This document shows positions 46,311 through 54,643 of a stretch of DNA of 64,000 nucleotides, piece by piece. The stretch spans positions 4,084,011-4,148,010 of the forward strand of contig NZ_KB910516.1 in the NCBI RefSeq assembly GCF_000372825.1, written 5' to 3'. Origin of the DNA: Methylobacterium sp. 77 (GTDB taxonomy: Bacteria; Pseudomonadota; Alphaproteobacteria; Rhizobiales; Beijerinckiaceae). Both the position numbers and the translations under genes were made by a program. The notes under the pieces were generated by a model that was not told where the DNA came from, made no database searches, and was given only the letters and a program-made list of their open reading frames with translations. Positions within the stretch are counted from its first letter, which is position 1. The number at the start of each line of letters is the position of its first letter.

Positions 46311-47807
46311 CTAAGCCGCCAACTCCCGCGCGAGCGCATCCACTCGCCTGAGGTCGTCGACAAAGGCCGCATAGGCCTCCTCCTTCGCCTCGTCGGGCAG
46401 GCGCAGGAGATAGGACGGGTGCACGGTGATGAAGCCCTCATACGTCTTGCCGAACGAGGCCGGGCCGCGTGCCCGCGTGATCGGGATCGCCTTGCCGGTC
46501 AGGGCGAGGACGGCGGTCGCTCCCAACGCCACGACGAGCTTCGGGGCGACGAAATCCAGTTCGCGGTCGAGCCACCAGCGGTAATGGCTCACCTCGCCGG
46601 CGGTGGGCTTCTGGTGGATGCGGCGCTTGCCGCGCTCCTCGAACTTGAAATGCTTGACCGCATTGGTGAGGTAGGCATCGCCCCGCACGAGCCCGGCATC
46701 GGCCATGGCGCGGGACAGGAGTTGCCCGGCCGGACCGACGAAGGGCCGCCCCTGGCGGTCTTCCTGATCGCCCGGCTGTTCGCCGACGAAGGCGATGGCG
46801 GCACCCGCAGGTCCGTCGCCGAGGACGGCTTGCGTCGCACCCGGCACGAGCGGCTCCGAGCGCCGGATGATGGCGTTGAGTTCCTCCAGTGAAGCCGGGT
46901 CCTGATCGGACATCGCCGCGACGGCCTTGGCGGGGTTTCGCTTCGTCGGCATCTGCGGCTCCCTCTCGATCATCGCCTCGGTGCGCGCCGCCGCCGCGCG
47001 GACCAGACCGGGGATCGCCGCGGTCTCGGGCATGTTGCGCCAGTATTTCTTCGGCATTTCCGCCCGCATGGCGGCGAGGTTGGTGCGGGCGGGGTTGAAC
47101 GTGCTCTCGTAATAATCGCGCCAGCCGGCCTCGAACCCGTCCGCCTCGGGCACGTCCTCGCGACGGCCGGGCGGGCCGAAGGTCAGGGTGTCGCCATCCC
47201 AATGCGCGGACCCGTCCGGCGACAGGATCGACCAGTTCAGGGACCGGAAACGCGAGACGAAGAAGGCGCTCGCCGCCGTGAGGATGTGATGGTCCGGCTC
47301 GAACCAGGCGACGAAACGCTCGGTGCCCTCGACCTCGGTCCGCCGGAAGCGCAGGAAGGCGTGCATCTTGTGCAGGTCGCGGGCGATGGCCTTGCGCATC
47401 CGGTCGAGGCGATGGACCAGCGGGTCGCTTCCCACCTCCAGCAATCCGCGCTCGCCATGGGTGATGCGCCAGATCAGGGTGTAGAGCAGGGCGTAGCGCT
47501 CGGGGTCGCGATGCGGAACCACCATGCCGACGAGGTCGGCCACGGCGCGGGGCAGGCGTAGAGGCGCGTCGAGGAGGGGTTCGGGCGCGGGGGCCTCTCC
47601 GAACAGGCCGGGGGCCTGCCCGATGGACCAGACCACGTGATCCGGAGGCGCCGATGCGGCGGAGAGCCGGCGCACGGCGGCGCGGAACCCGTCGAGATCG
47701 GCGCCCTCGCGGAGAGAAATGGCGAGCGGGGAGCCCGTCGCTCCCGCCCGCTCCACGGCCGGTCCACCCTGAGAAGCAGGAGGGAAGAGCGTCGGCGTCT
47801 CGTCCAT
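46311..47807 (-). CDS. udgX: DUF4130-UdgX fusion: uracil-DNA cross-linking glycosylase-family protein
   Basis: A 498-residue two-domain protein. Residues about 25-270 match DUF4130 (TIGR03915-like; HAFLRFRRTEV, YYESTFNPART). Residues about 305-498 are a UDG-fold domain with motif 1 GEQPGDQED, then PFVGPAGQLL, TNAVKHFKFE, and the loop GKRRIHQKP. His398 of this loop aligns with the His that bonds covalently to the abasic site in mycobacterial UdgX. C-terminal motif VHPSYLLRL is the leucine-loop equivalent. The ATG at 47807 shares a base with the stop of the radical SAM gene (TGATG), so the two are translationally coupled. Expected in the cytoplasm, acting on uracil in DNA. Confidence 0.93.
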   Translation of the reverse strand: MDETPTLFPPASQGGPAVERAGATGSPLAISLREGADLDGFRAAVRRLSAASAPPDHVVWSIGQAPGLFGEAPAPEPLLDAPLRLPRAVADLVGMVVPHRDPERYALLYTLIWRITHGERGLLEVGSDPLVHRLDRMRKAIARDLHKMHAFLRFRRTEVEGTERFVAWFEPDHHILTAASAFFVSRFRSLNWSILSPDGSAHWDGDTLTFGPPGRREDVPEADGFEAGWRDYYESTFNPARTNLAAMRAEMPKKYWRNMPETAAIPGLVRAAAARTEAMIEREPQMPTKRNPAKAVAAMSDQDPASLEELNAIIRRSEPLVPGATQAVLGDGPAGAAIAFVGEQPGDQEDRQGRPFVGPAGQLLSRAMADAGLVRGDAYLTNAVKHFKFEERGKRRIHQKPTAGEVSHYRWWLDRELDFVAPKLVVALGATAVLALTGKAIPITRARGPASFGKTYEGFITVHPSYLLRLPDEAKEEAYAAFVDDLRRVDALARELAA

Positions 47808-49021
47808 CAGAACAAGCTCAATTGCCGCGCCGGCTCTGCGAGTTTGGCGCGCAGATCGAGACGATCCGTACCGCCCGGGCCGGGATGGTAATCGGCGGCG
47901 ATGAGGAAGGGGCGAGCGCGTTTGAGGCCGGAGGTGAGGCGGGCGACGTCGTCGAGGCGCAGCCGCGTATGGCGGCGTGCCTTGACGATCTTGTCGACGG
48001 CCCGAGCCCCGAGCCCCGGCACGCGCAACAGCATTTCACGGTCGGCGGCATTCACGTCCACCGGAAATCGGCCCCGGTGCTTGAGCGCCCAGGCGAGCTT
48101 CGGGTCGATGTCGAGGGAGAACATGCCCTCCTCGGCGGCATCGGCCACGTCGTCGGCGGAGAAATCGTAGTACCGGATCAGCCAATCGGCCTGATAGAGC
48201 CGGTGCTCGCGCTGAAGCGGCGGGGATTTCAGCGGCAGAATGGTGGAACCGTCGGGGATCGGGCTGAAGGCCGAGTAATAGACCCGCTTCAGGTTGAACG
48301 AGCCGTAGAGGAGCGCGCTCTTGCGGATCAGGGCCTCGTCGGTGGTGGTGTCGGCGCCGACGATGACCTGGGTCGACTGGCCGGCGGGCGAGAACCTGCG
48401 CTTCTCGGCCTTGGCCTCGGCGATCCGGGCACCGATCTGCTTCATCGCCTTCTGGATGACGGGCCCGTTCTTCTCCGGTGCCAGACGATGCAGGCTGGCA
48501 TCGGTGGGGAGTTCGAGGTTGATCGAGAGCCGGTCGGCATAGAGGCCCGCCTCCTCCACCAGCCAAGGGCTCGCCTCGGGGATCGACTTGAGGTGGATGT
48601 AGCCGCGAAAGCCGTGGTCGCGCCGCAGGGATTTCGCCACCCGCGTCAGCAGTTCCATCGTGTGGTCGGGCGATTTGATGATGCCCGACGAGAGGAACAG
48701 GCCCTCGATGTAATTGCGCTTGTAGAACTCCACCGTGAGGGTCACGACCTCTTCCACGCTGAACTTCGCGCGGACGACGTTGGAGGAACGCCGGTTGACG
48801 CAATAGGCGCAGTCGAACAGGCAGTAATTGGTCAGCAGGATCTTCAGGAGCGAGATGCAGCGACCGTCCGGCGTATAGGCGTGGCAGATGCCGGCCCCGG
48901 TGGTCGAGCCGAGTTCGCCCTTGCCGGCCACGCGTTTGGGCGCGCCCGAGGACGAGCAGGACGCATCGTATTTGGCGGCATCGGCGAGGATGCGCAGCTT
49001 CTTCGCAAGGGTCTCGTCCAT
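47807..49021 (-). CDS. Putative DNA modification/repair radical SAM protein (UDG-linked)
   Basis: A 404-residue radical SAM enzyme with the cluster motif Cx3Cx2C at Cys67, Cys71, Cys74 (CLFDCAYC). More Cys at 22, 46 and 55. C-terminal VDVNAADREMLLRVPGLGARAVDKIV is a helix-hairpin-helix DNA-binding motif. It matches the family known as rSAM_link_UDG (TIGR03916), found next to UDG-like proteins; its reaction is unknown. A LexA-type box lies 19 bases upstream of the ATG. The downstream partner UdgX starts inside its stop codon. I infer a joint role in processing uracil or another damaged base. Confidence 0.92.
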   Translation of the reverse strand: MDETLAKKLRILADAAKYDASCSSSGAPKRVAGKGELGSTTGAGICHAYTPDGRCISLLKILLTNYCLFDCAYCVNRRSSNVVRAKFSVEEVVTLTVEFYKRNYIEGLFLSSGIIKSPDHTMELLTRVAKSLRRDHGFRGYIHLKSIPEASPWLVEEAGLYADRLSINLELPTDASLHRLAPEKNGPVIQKAMKQIGARIAEAKAEKRRFSPAGQSTQVIVGADTTTDEALIRKSALLYGSFNLKRVYYSAFSPIPDGSTILPLKSPPLQREHRLYQADWLIRYYDFSADDVADAAEEGMFSLDIDPKLAWALKHRGRFPVDVNAADREMLLRVPGLGARAVDKIVKARRHTRLRLDDVARLTSGLKRARPFLIAADYHPGPGGTDRLDLRAKLAEPARQLSLF

Positions 49022-49039
49022 GACAGAGACATGCGCGCC

Positions 49040-49054
49040 GTTCGTGTTTCGTTC
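49040..49054 (-). promoter_or_regulatory. LexA (SOS) box of the radical SAM-udgX operon
   Basis: GTTCGTGTTTCGTTC on the plus strand, i.e. GTTC-N7-GTTC, the direct-repeat LexA site of alphaproteobacteria. It begins 19 bases before the ATG at 49021. On the coding strand it overlaps TTGAAC, a plausible -35, so LexA would block the promoter. Perfect match at both half-sites. Confidence 0.8.
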
Positions 49055-49099
49055 AAGTTTTTGTCGCGGCTGGATGGAAATGTCGCACCGGTTCGAGGC

Positions 49100-49729
49100 T
49101 CATGCGCCGCCGGCGAAACCTTCGTCCGGATCCGCATCGACGATGGTCTTCGCCAACCCATAGGAGAATCCGGCGCGCGCCATTGAGGCCAGATCCTTGT
49201 CGCGGTGGGCGGCGCGGATGTCGGGGCGCCGGAATGGGCCGAGCCGGCGGCGTTTGGCGTAGGCGCGCGCCGCCGCCTCCTCGGCATTCGTGCCCTCTTC
49301 CTCGGCCTCGTCGCGTTCGGTCTCGAGGGTCTCGGCGATCAGCATCCGGTCGACGCCCTTGGCGGCGAGCTTGGCCGAAAGGCCGCGGGCGGAGGCGCCT
49401 CGTCGGCGCAGGGTCGCCGCCCGCGCGGCGGTGAAGCGGGCATCGTCCACGAGGCCGGACGAGCGGGCGCGCTCCACGATGGCTGCGATCGTCTCGGCGA
49501 AGGCGGCGGGTTCTTCGTCCCGGAGCCGGCACCGTTTGGCGACGCGGCGCTCCAATGTCTGGCGCAGCATCGCCACCGAAGCGCTGTAGCGCTCCAGGTA
49601 TTGCAGGGCGACGCGTTCCAGATACGCTGCGGTGACCGGCGGCGCGGGCTTTGCTTCCGAACTCTTGCCTCCAGCCTTGGCTTCGGAGCGGGACGCAGGA
49701 CGCCGCCCTGCAACGATTCGAGCGCTCAT
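49100..49729 (-). CDS. recX: Regulatory protein RecX
   Basis: A 209-residue all-helical RecX-type protein that modulates RecA filaments. Family traits: YLERYSASVAMLRQTLERRVAKR, then SGLVDDARFTAARAATLRRRGASARGLSAKLAAKGV (quoted by its ends) and the third repeat GPFRRPDIRAAHRDKDLASMARAGFSYGLAK in part. The N-terminus is an extra basic, low-complexity stretch. It lies just upstream of the radical SAM-udgX operon on the same strand, 78 bases apart, consistent with a DNA-repair neighbourhood. No recA gene is adjacent. Confidence 0.85.
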   Translation of the reverse strand: MSARIVAGRRPASRSEAKAGGKSSEAKPAPPVTAAYLERVALQYLERYSASVAMLRQTLERRVAKRCRLRDEEPAAFAETIAAIVERARSSGLVDDARFTAARAATLRRRGASARGLSAKLAAKGVDRMLIAETLETERDEAEEEGTNAEEAAARAYAKRRRLGPFRRPDIRAAHRDKDLASMARAGFSYGLAKTIVDADPDEGFAGGA

Positions 49730-49818
49730 CGGTTCATCACGCTTCGGACAGGTTTCAGGATCATGAGGCGCATCGTCTCGACCGCGAACCGGTTTCCCGT
49801 CTTACCCCGAGAGGACGC

Positions 49819-51249
49819 ATGCATGTCATGCCGGCATTCCTCCTGAAGCGCGAGTGGCTCCTCGTCGCCCTCGGTCTCGGCTTCGCCGTGCTCGCGGCGG
49901 CCGTGGTCTACCTGTCGCGCCCGACGACGCTCATCGTGGCGGTCGGACCCCGCGACGGGGCCGAGGCGCAACTGCTGGAAACCTACGCCCAGGCCCTGCA
50001 CCGGGCGAGGGAGGACGTGCGGCTGAACGTCGTCACCTATGACGACGTCCGCGACAGTGCCGCCGCGCTCCAGGCCGGCCGCGCCGATCTCGCCGTGGTC
50101 CGGCCCGACGTGTTCCTGCCCGATAACGGCCTGACCCTGGCGCTGCTCCACGAGGAGACGTTGCTGATCGCGACGCCGGAGGCGAGCGGGATCGAGAGCT
50201 TCCCCGATCTCGCGAAGAAGCGCCTCGGCATCGTCGAGCGTCACGCGGCCGACAGGCCGTTCGTCACCAACCTCCTCACCTTCTACGATTTCACCGCGGC
50301 GCCGGCGCCCGAGCCCGGCCAGACTTTGGCGGCGAGCCACGTCGCCCTGGTGCCGCTCAAGCCCGGCGAGGTCACCGCCGCCCTGCAGGCCGGGACCGTG
50401 GACGCGGTCGCCGTCATCGCGGCACCGACCTCCAAGGCCGCGATCTCGACGATCCGGGCGGTGGAGGTGGCGTCGGCGGAGAAGAAGATCACCATCGTCT
50501 CGGTGCCAGACGGCGACGCGATCGTCCAGCGGATGCCGGAACTGCAATCGGCGACGATTCCCGCCGGTACGTTCGGCGGCCGGCCCAAGCGCCCCGACGA
50601 GGACGTGAAGACGGTGGGGGCCTCCTACCGGCTGATGGCGCGGGGTGCCGTGAGCCGCTACTCCGTCGCCTCCGTCACGCAGCACCTGTTCGAATGGCGC
50701 TCGAAACTTGCGCCGAACGCGCCCATCGCCAACCTGATGAAGGCGCCGGATTTCGAGACCTCGGTCGCCGCCACAAGCGCTCGCCTGCCCAACCATCCCG
50801 GCGCGGTCGATTATTTCGAGCGCGAGCAGCAGACGCTGTTCGAGCGTTACGAGGATTACGTCTACCTGCTCGCCTTCTTCGGCGGCACGATCGGTTCGGG
50901 CATCGCCTGGCTCGGCCAGCGCCTCGCCCGCCAGCGTCGCGAGCGCGTGGACGTGGTCCTCGACCGGTTGCTCGACATCCTCAGGGACATCCGCTCGGCG
51001 ACCACCAGGGAACAGCTCGACGGCCTCGTACGCGAGACCGACGACCTCGTCACCGACGTCGTCCGCCATGCCCGCGAGCGCAACGTCGATACCCGCGCGA
51101 TGAACGCCCTGATCCTCGCCATCGACGCCGTGCACGGCGCCATCGCCGACGCCCGACGCGCCCTCGGCACGGCGGCCGATCCCGAGCGCAGGCCGCTGCG
51201 GACGCGCTCGGCCCGTCTCCTCAGGTTGGACCGCCCCGCGGCGGAATAG
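49819..51249 (+). CDS. TAXI-family TRAP solute receptor-like membrane protein
   Basis: A 476-residue protein anchored by an N-terminal helix (LLVALGLGFAVLAAAVVYL) with a periplasmic TAXI-type substrate-binding domain (LIVAVGPRDGAEAQLLETYA, DLAVVRPDVFLPD, then SVPDGDAIVQRMPEL). A second helix near residue 350 (YLLAFFGGTIGSGIAWLG) is followed by a cytoplasmic coiled-coil-like tail of about 100 residues (RQRRERVDVVLDRLLDILRD). GAGG four bases before ATG 49819 marks the start. There are no TRAP membrane subunits next to it, so it may be a sensor rather than a transporter subunit. Confidence 0.82.
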   Translation: MHVMPAFLLKREWLLVALGLGFAVLAAAVVYLSRPTTLIVAVGPRDGAEAQLLETYAQALHRAREDVRLNVVTYDDVRDSAAALQAGRADLAVVRPDVFLPDNGLTLALLHEETLLIATPEASGIESFPDLAKKRLGIVERHAADRPFVTNLLTFYDFTAAPAPEPGQTLAASHVALVPLKPGEVTAALQAGTVDAVAVIAAPTSKAAISTIRAVEVASAEKKITIVSVPDGDAIVQRMPELQSATIPAGTFGGRPKRPDEDVKTVGASYRLMARGAVSRYSVASVTQHLFEWRSKLAPNAPIANLMKAPDFETSVAATSARLPNHPGAVDYFEREQQTLFERYEDYVYLLAFFGGTIGSGIAWLGQRLARQRRERVDVVLDRLLDILRDIRSATTREQLDGLVRETDDLVTDVVRHARERNVDTRAMNALILAIDAVHGAIADARRALGTAADPERRPLRTRSARLLRLDRPAAE

Positions 51250-51258
51250 GCCGGGTTC

Positions 51259-53526
51259 CTACTGCCTGACCTTGTCGACCATCGCCTCGACGATGTTGCT
51301 GAAATCGTCGCTCCACGGGCGACGGCTCATGTCCGGCTCGATCCGCGTCCACTCGCCCGATCGGGCGAGAGTCCCGAGATCCGTCTCGTCACGGGCCATG
51401 GCGACGACGATGGACGCCTGATGGAAGCGCTGTTCGTCGATCCTGTCGAAACGCCGTCCGTCGCGGACGAAGGTGACGAGCCCCTGCTCGGCGGCGGCGC
51501 GGGCGAGGATGTGGCGCAGTTCGAGGTGCCGGTTCGAGATATGGACGACGAGGGCCCCGCCGGGCGCGAGCTTCGAGGTGTAGAGCGCCAGCGCCTCGCG
51601 CGTCATCAGGTGGCTCGGGATCGAGTCGGACGAGAAGGCGTCGACCACGATCAGGCTTTTCCCGCCGGGCTCGTCGGTCAGGGTCAGGCGCGCGTCGCCG
51701 AGCACGATCCGCGCATCGGGGGCGCAGGCCGCCAGGAATCGGAACAGCGACGGGTCGCGGGCGATGCGCACGACTTCCGGGTCGATCTCGAGGAAGGTCC
51801 AGTCCTCGGCGTGTCCGGCATGGCAGGCGAGGCTGCCCGCGCCGAGCCCGACCACCGCCACCGTATCGAGATGGCCGCCCCTGCGCGACCGGACCGCCTC
51901 GATCGCGCGGCCCATGCCTCCATCCCTGGTGTAGTAGGTCACCGGTTCGGGCCGTCCCGTGAACGGGGTGCCGTCATCGTTGGCGATCCGCATCGCGCCA
52001 TGCAGCGTGGTGCCGTGGCTGAGGGTGCGGAAGTGGCCGTCCGCCGAGAGCGCGAGCTTGTGGACTCCGAAGAACGAGCGGACCGACGCACCGGAGGTCA
52101 GAGCCCCGCTCACGGTGGCGGTGAAGAGGGCGAGGCCCATCGCCAGCAGCGCCACGTTCTGCGGCTTGCGCCAGAACGCGATCATCGCCCCCATCAGGCA
52201 GAGGGCGCTGACGATGAGCCAAGAGCGCGGCAGGATCGTCAGATTGATGAGCAGAGCGAGGCCGATCAGCCCCGCCAAAGTGGCGAGCGAGCGCGTGTTC
52301 TCGCGCCAGAAAGCGGGGGACGTGAGGGAGAAATCCGGCCGGCAGAACAGGGCCGCCACGAGAAGGATCGGGTATTCGAGGACGGTGGAGAAGATCTGCG
52401 GCGCGAGGAGCCCGCAGAAGATGCCGCCGAGCACGCCCCCGACGGACAGGCAGAGATAGAATTCCGTCAGCCGCTCCGCGTCCGGGCGATGCCGGTAGAG
52501 CGCGCCATGGCAGATCATGGCGTTGACGAAGAACAATCCGAGATGGAGCGTCAATCCGAGACCGAGCGGAAGCGCGCCCGCCATCGGGAGGAGTGCCAGC
52601 GACGAGCCGACGACCTGGAGCCCGGCGAGGACGGTCTGGGACGGGACCATCCGCTCGCGGAAGGCGAGGACGAAGGTCAGGAGGAACAGGGCGAGCGGCG
52701 CCACCCAGAGCAGGGGCGCGGCCGCGACGTCGGTGGAGATGTGTGCCGTCACCGAGACGAGCAGGCCCGAGGGCACGAGGGAGAGCGCGATCCACCCGAT
52801 CCGCTGGCGCCAGACGTCGCGCGCGGAGAGCGATGCCACCGTGCCGCCGGCCACGATCCGGGACCGGGGAGCGGCATTGCGCGCGGCCGCGGCGGCGCAG
52901 AGCGCGATCAGCCCCGCGAGCGCTGCGAAGCCCAGCATCCAGAGCCGGCTCTGGTCGCGCAGGGGAAGGAGCGGCTCGATGGCGAGCGGATATGCGATCA
53001 GGGCCGCGAAGGAGCCGATATTCGACGCCCCGTAGAGGAAATACGGGTCGCGCGCATGGGGGTGGGTCGAGCGCGAGAACCAGGCCTGAAGGAGCGGCCC
53101 GTTGGCCGACAATGCGAAGAACGGCAGGCCGACCGAGACGAGAAAGAGCCCGAGCAGCCAGAACGCCTCGCCATCGGCGGGCGGCTTGCCCCAGCCCGCG
53201 GCCAGTTCGATCGGCAACGCCGCCAGGGCGCAGCCCATGACGGCGAGATGGAGCGGGGCGGCGATGCGCAGCGGCAGGTAGCGGGCGAGCGCATGGGCAT
53301 AGGCGTAACCGGCCAGCAGCAGGGCCTGGAAGAACACCATCGCCACCGACCAGACCGAGGGCGAACCGCCCAGGACCGGCAGCACCATCTTGGTGAACAT
53401 CGGCTGGACGCCGAAGAGCAGCAGGGCGGAGAGGAAGATCGTGGCGACGAACAGCGCGAGGAAGGCCGCGACCCGGGACGACCGGCTGAAACTGGAATGC
53501 CCGGCCCCGTCCGCTACCATCGCCAT
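51259..53526 (-). CDS. Fused MFS-like membrane / spermidine-synthase-like protein
   Basis: A 755-residue fusion. About residues 1-460 form 11-14 hydrophobic helices (SALLLFGVQPMFTKMVLPVLGG, AGYAYAHALARYLPL). About 530-755 is a soluble SpeE-like Rossmann domain with VAVVGLGAGSLACHAG, FLEIDPEVVRIAR, VVDAFSSDSIPSHLMT and LVVHISNRHLEL. Proteins of this kind are annotated as fused MFS/spermidine synthase; true aminopropyl transfer is unproven because some binding residues differ. Monocistronic. Confidence 0.85.
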   Translation of the reverse strand: MAMVADGAGHSSFSRSSRVAAFLALFVATIFLSALLLFGVQPMFTKMVLPVLGGSPSVWSVAMVFFQALLLAGYAYAHALARYLPLRIAAPLHLAVMGCALAALPIELAAGWGKPPADGEAFWLLGLFLVSVGLPFFALSANGPLLQAWFSRSTHPHARDPYFLYGASNIGSFAALIAYPLAIEPLLPLRDQSRLWMLGFAALAGLIALCAAAAARNAAPRSRIVAGGTVASLSARDVWRQRIGWIALSLVPSGLLVSVTAHISTDVAAAPLLWVAPLALFLLTFVLAFRERMVPSQTVLAGLQVVGSSLALLPMAGALPLGLGLTLHLGLFFVNAMICHGALYRHRPDAERLTEFYLCLSVGGVLGGIFCGLLAPQIFSTVLEYPILLVAALFCRPDFSLTSPAFWRENTRSLATLAGLIGLALLINLTILPRSWLIVSALCLMGAMIAFWRKPQNVALLAMGLALFTATVSGALTSGASVRSFFGVHKLALSADGHFRTLSHGTTLHGAMRIANDDGTPFTGRPEPVTYYTRDGGMGRAIEAVRSRRGGHLDTVAVVGLGAGSLACHAGHAEDWTFLEIDPEVVRIARDPSLFRFLAACAPDARIVLGDARLTLTDEPGGKSLIVVDAFSSDSIPSHLMTREALALYTSKLAPGGALVVHISNRHLELRHILARAAAEQGLVTFVRDGRRFDRIDEQRFHQASIVVAMARDETDLGTLARSGEWTRIEPDMSRRPWSDDFSNIVEAMVDKVRQ

Positions 53527-53618
53527 CGGTCGAGCCCGTCCCGTTATGTCCCCTTCGACGTAACGGCAGTACGGTTAAATCTTGGTTGCGCCTTGCCGAT
53601 CGCGCCGGACCGGCCGCG

Positions 53619-53858
53619 TCAATAATGCGGCGGCGGAGGCTCCGGGGCGCCGGTGCCGGACCGCGTGCCGGCTTCCTCGACCTGTTCCACCAGCTTGGCC
53701 AGGTGCCGCGTCAGGGCGTCGATCTGGCGCCATTGCGCGGTGATCGTGGCGTTGAGGTCGTCGATCACCACGTCCTGCTCGGTGAGGCGCATCTCCAGGG
53801 CGTCGATGCGGGAGGAGAGCGCCTCGGATTCTGTCAGGTCCGGTTCCGTCATGGACAT
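53619..53858 (-). CDS. slyX: SlyX family protein
   Basis: A 79-residue coiled-coil protein. It starts with acidic DLTESEALSSRIDALEMRLTEQD and shows the SlyX core VIDDLNATITAQWRQIDALTRHL, then a Pro-rich tail ending PPPPHY. The family's role is unknown. It follows trhO 7 bases downstream on the same strand, so the two may be one transcript. Confidence 0.85.
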   Translation of the reverse strand: MSMTEPDLTESEALSSRIDALEMRLTEQDVVIDDLNATITAQWRQIDALTRHLAKLVEQVEEAGTRSGTGAPEPPPPHY

Positions 53859-53865
53859 GCGCCCC

Positions 53866-54615
53866 TCATCTCAGGATTTCGGGATCGTGGTCCGGCCGCT
53901 CGACGAGGCCGGGTCCGAGGGCGATGCGGTGATCGAAGACGAAACAGTCGCCGCGCCAGCGGCTCTCGGCCTCGGGCACCGTCTCGAGATAGCGCAGGAT
54001 GCCGCCCTCCAGGTGGTGGACCGTTTCGAACCCCCTGGCGCGCATGTAGGCCCCGGCCTTCTCGCAGCGGATGCCGCCGGTGCAGAACATCGCCACGGCC
54101 GGATGCTCGGCGGGGTCGAGACCGTCGACATAGGCACGGAAATCCGAGAAGCGCGACAGGTGCGGGTCGGTGGCGCCCTCGAACGTGCCGAGATTGACCT
54201 CGAACGCGTTGCGGGTGTCGAGGAGGAGCAGGCCCGGCGTGTCGAGGAGGGTGTTCCACGCCTCCGGCGCCACCGGAATGCCGGCCTCGCCCGCATCGGT
54301 GACCCCCTTGTCGAATGTGACGATCTCGCGCTTCACCCGCACCTTGAGATGGCCGAACGGCGCGTCGTCCGCCGTCGACAGCTTGACGTCGAGGGCCTTC
54401 AGGCGGTCGCCGAAGAGCGGGCCGTCGCGCATCTCCGACAGCAGCGTGGCGATGCCGGCCTGGCTCCCCGCGATGGTGCCGTTGATCCCCTCCCGCGCGA
54501 GCAGGAGCGTACCGAGAATGTCGAGCTCGGCGCAGCGTCGCTCCAGGGCGTCGCGAAGGTCGGCGGCGTCGGGCAGGGGGACGAAGCGGTAGAGGGCGGC
54601 GACGGTGTAGGGCAT
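53866..54615 (-). CDS. trhO: tRNA uridine(34) hydroxylase (rhodanese family)
   Basis: A 249-residue YceA/TrhO protein that makes 5-hydroxyuridine at wobble U34 of certain tRNAs. N-terminal acylphosphatase-like domain (AALYRFVPLPD, LLLAREGINGTIAG), then a rhodanese domain with the active Cys178 in AVAMFCTGGIRCEKA and LLLDTRNAFEVNLGTFEGA. Cys184 is also present, as in most members. Upstream of slyX in the same direction. Confidence 0.93.
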   Translation of the reverse strand: MPYTVAALYRFVPLPDAADLRDALERRCAELDILGTLLLAREGINGTIAGSQAGIATLLSEMRDGPLFGDRLKALDVKLSTADDAPFGHLKVRVKREIVTFDKGVTDAGEAGIPVAPEAWNTLLDTPGLLLLDTRNAFEVNLGTFEGATDPHLSRFSDFRAYVDGLDPAEHPAVAMFCTGGIRCEKAGAYMRARGFETVHHLEGGILRYLETVPEAESRWRGDCFVFDHRIALGPGLVERPDHDPEILR

Positions 54616-54643
54616 CGGCGGCAGGGTCTATCAGCCGTGGGCT

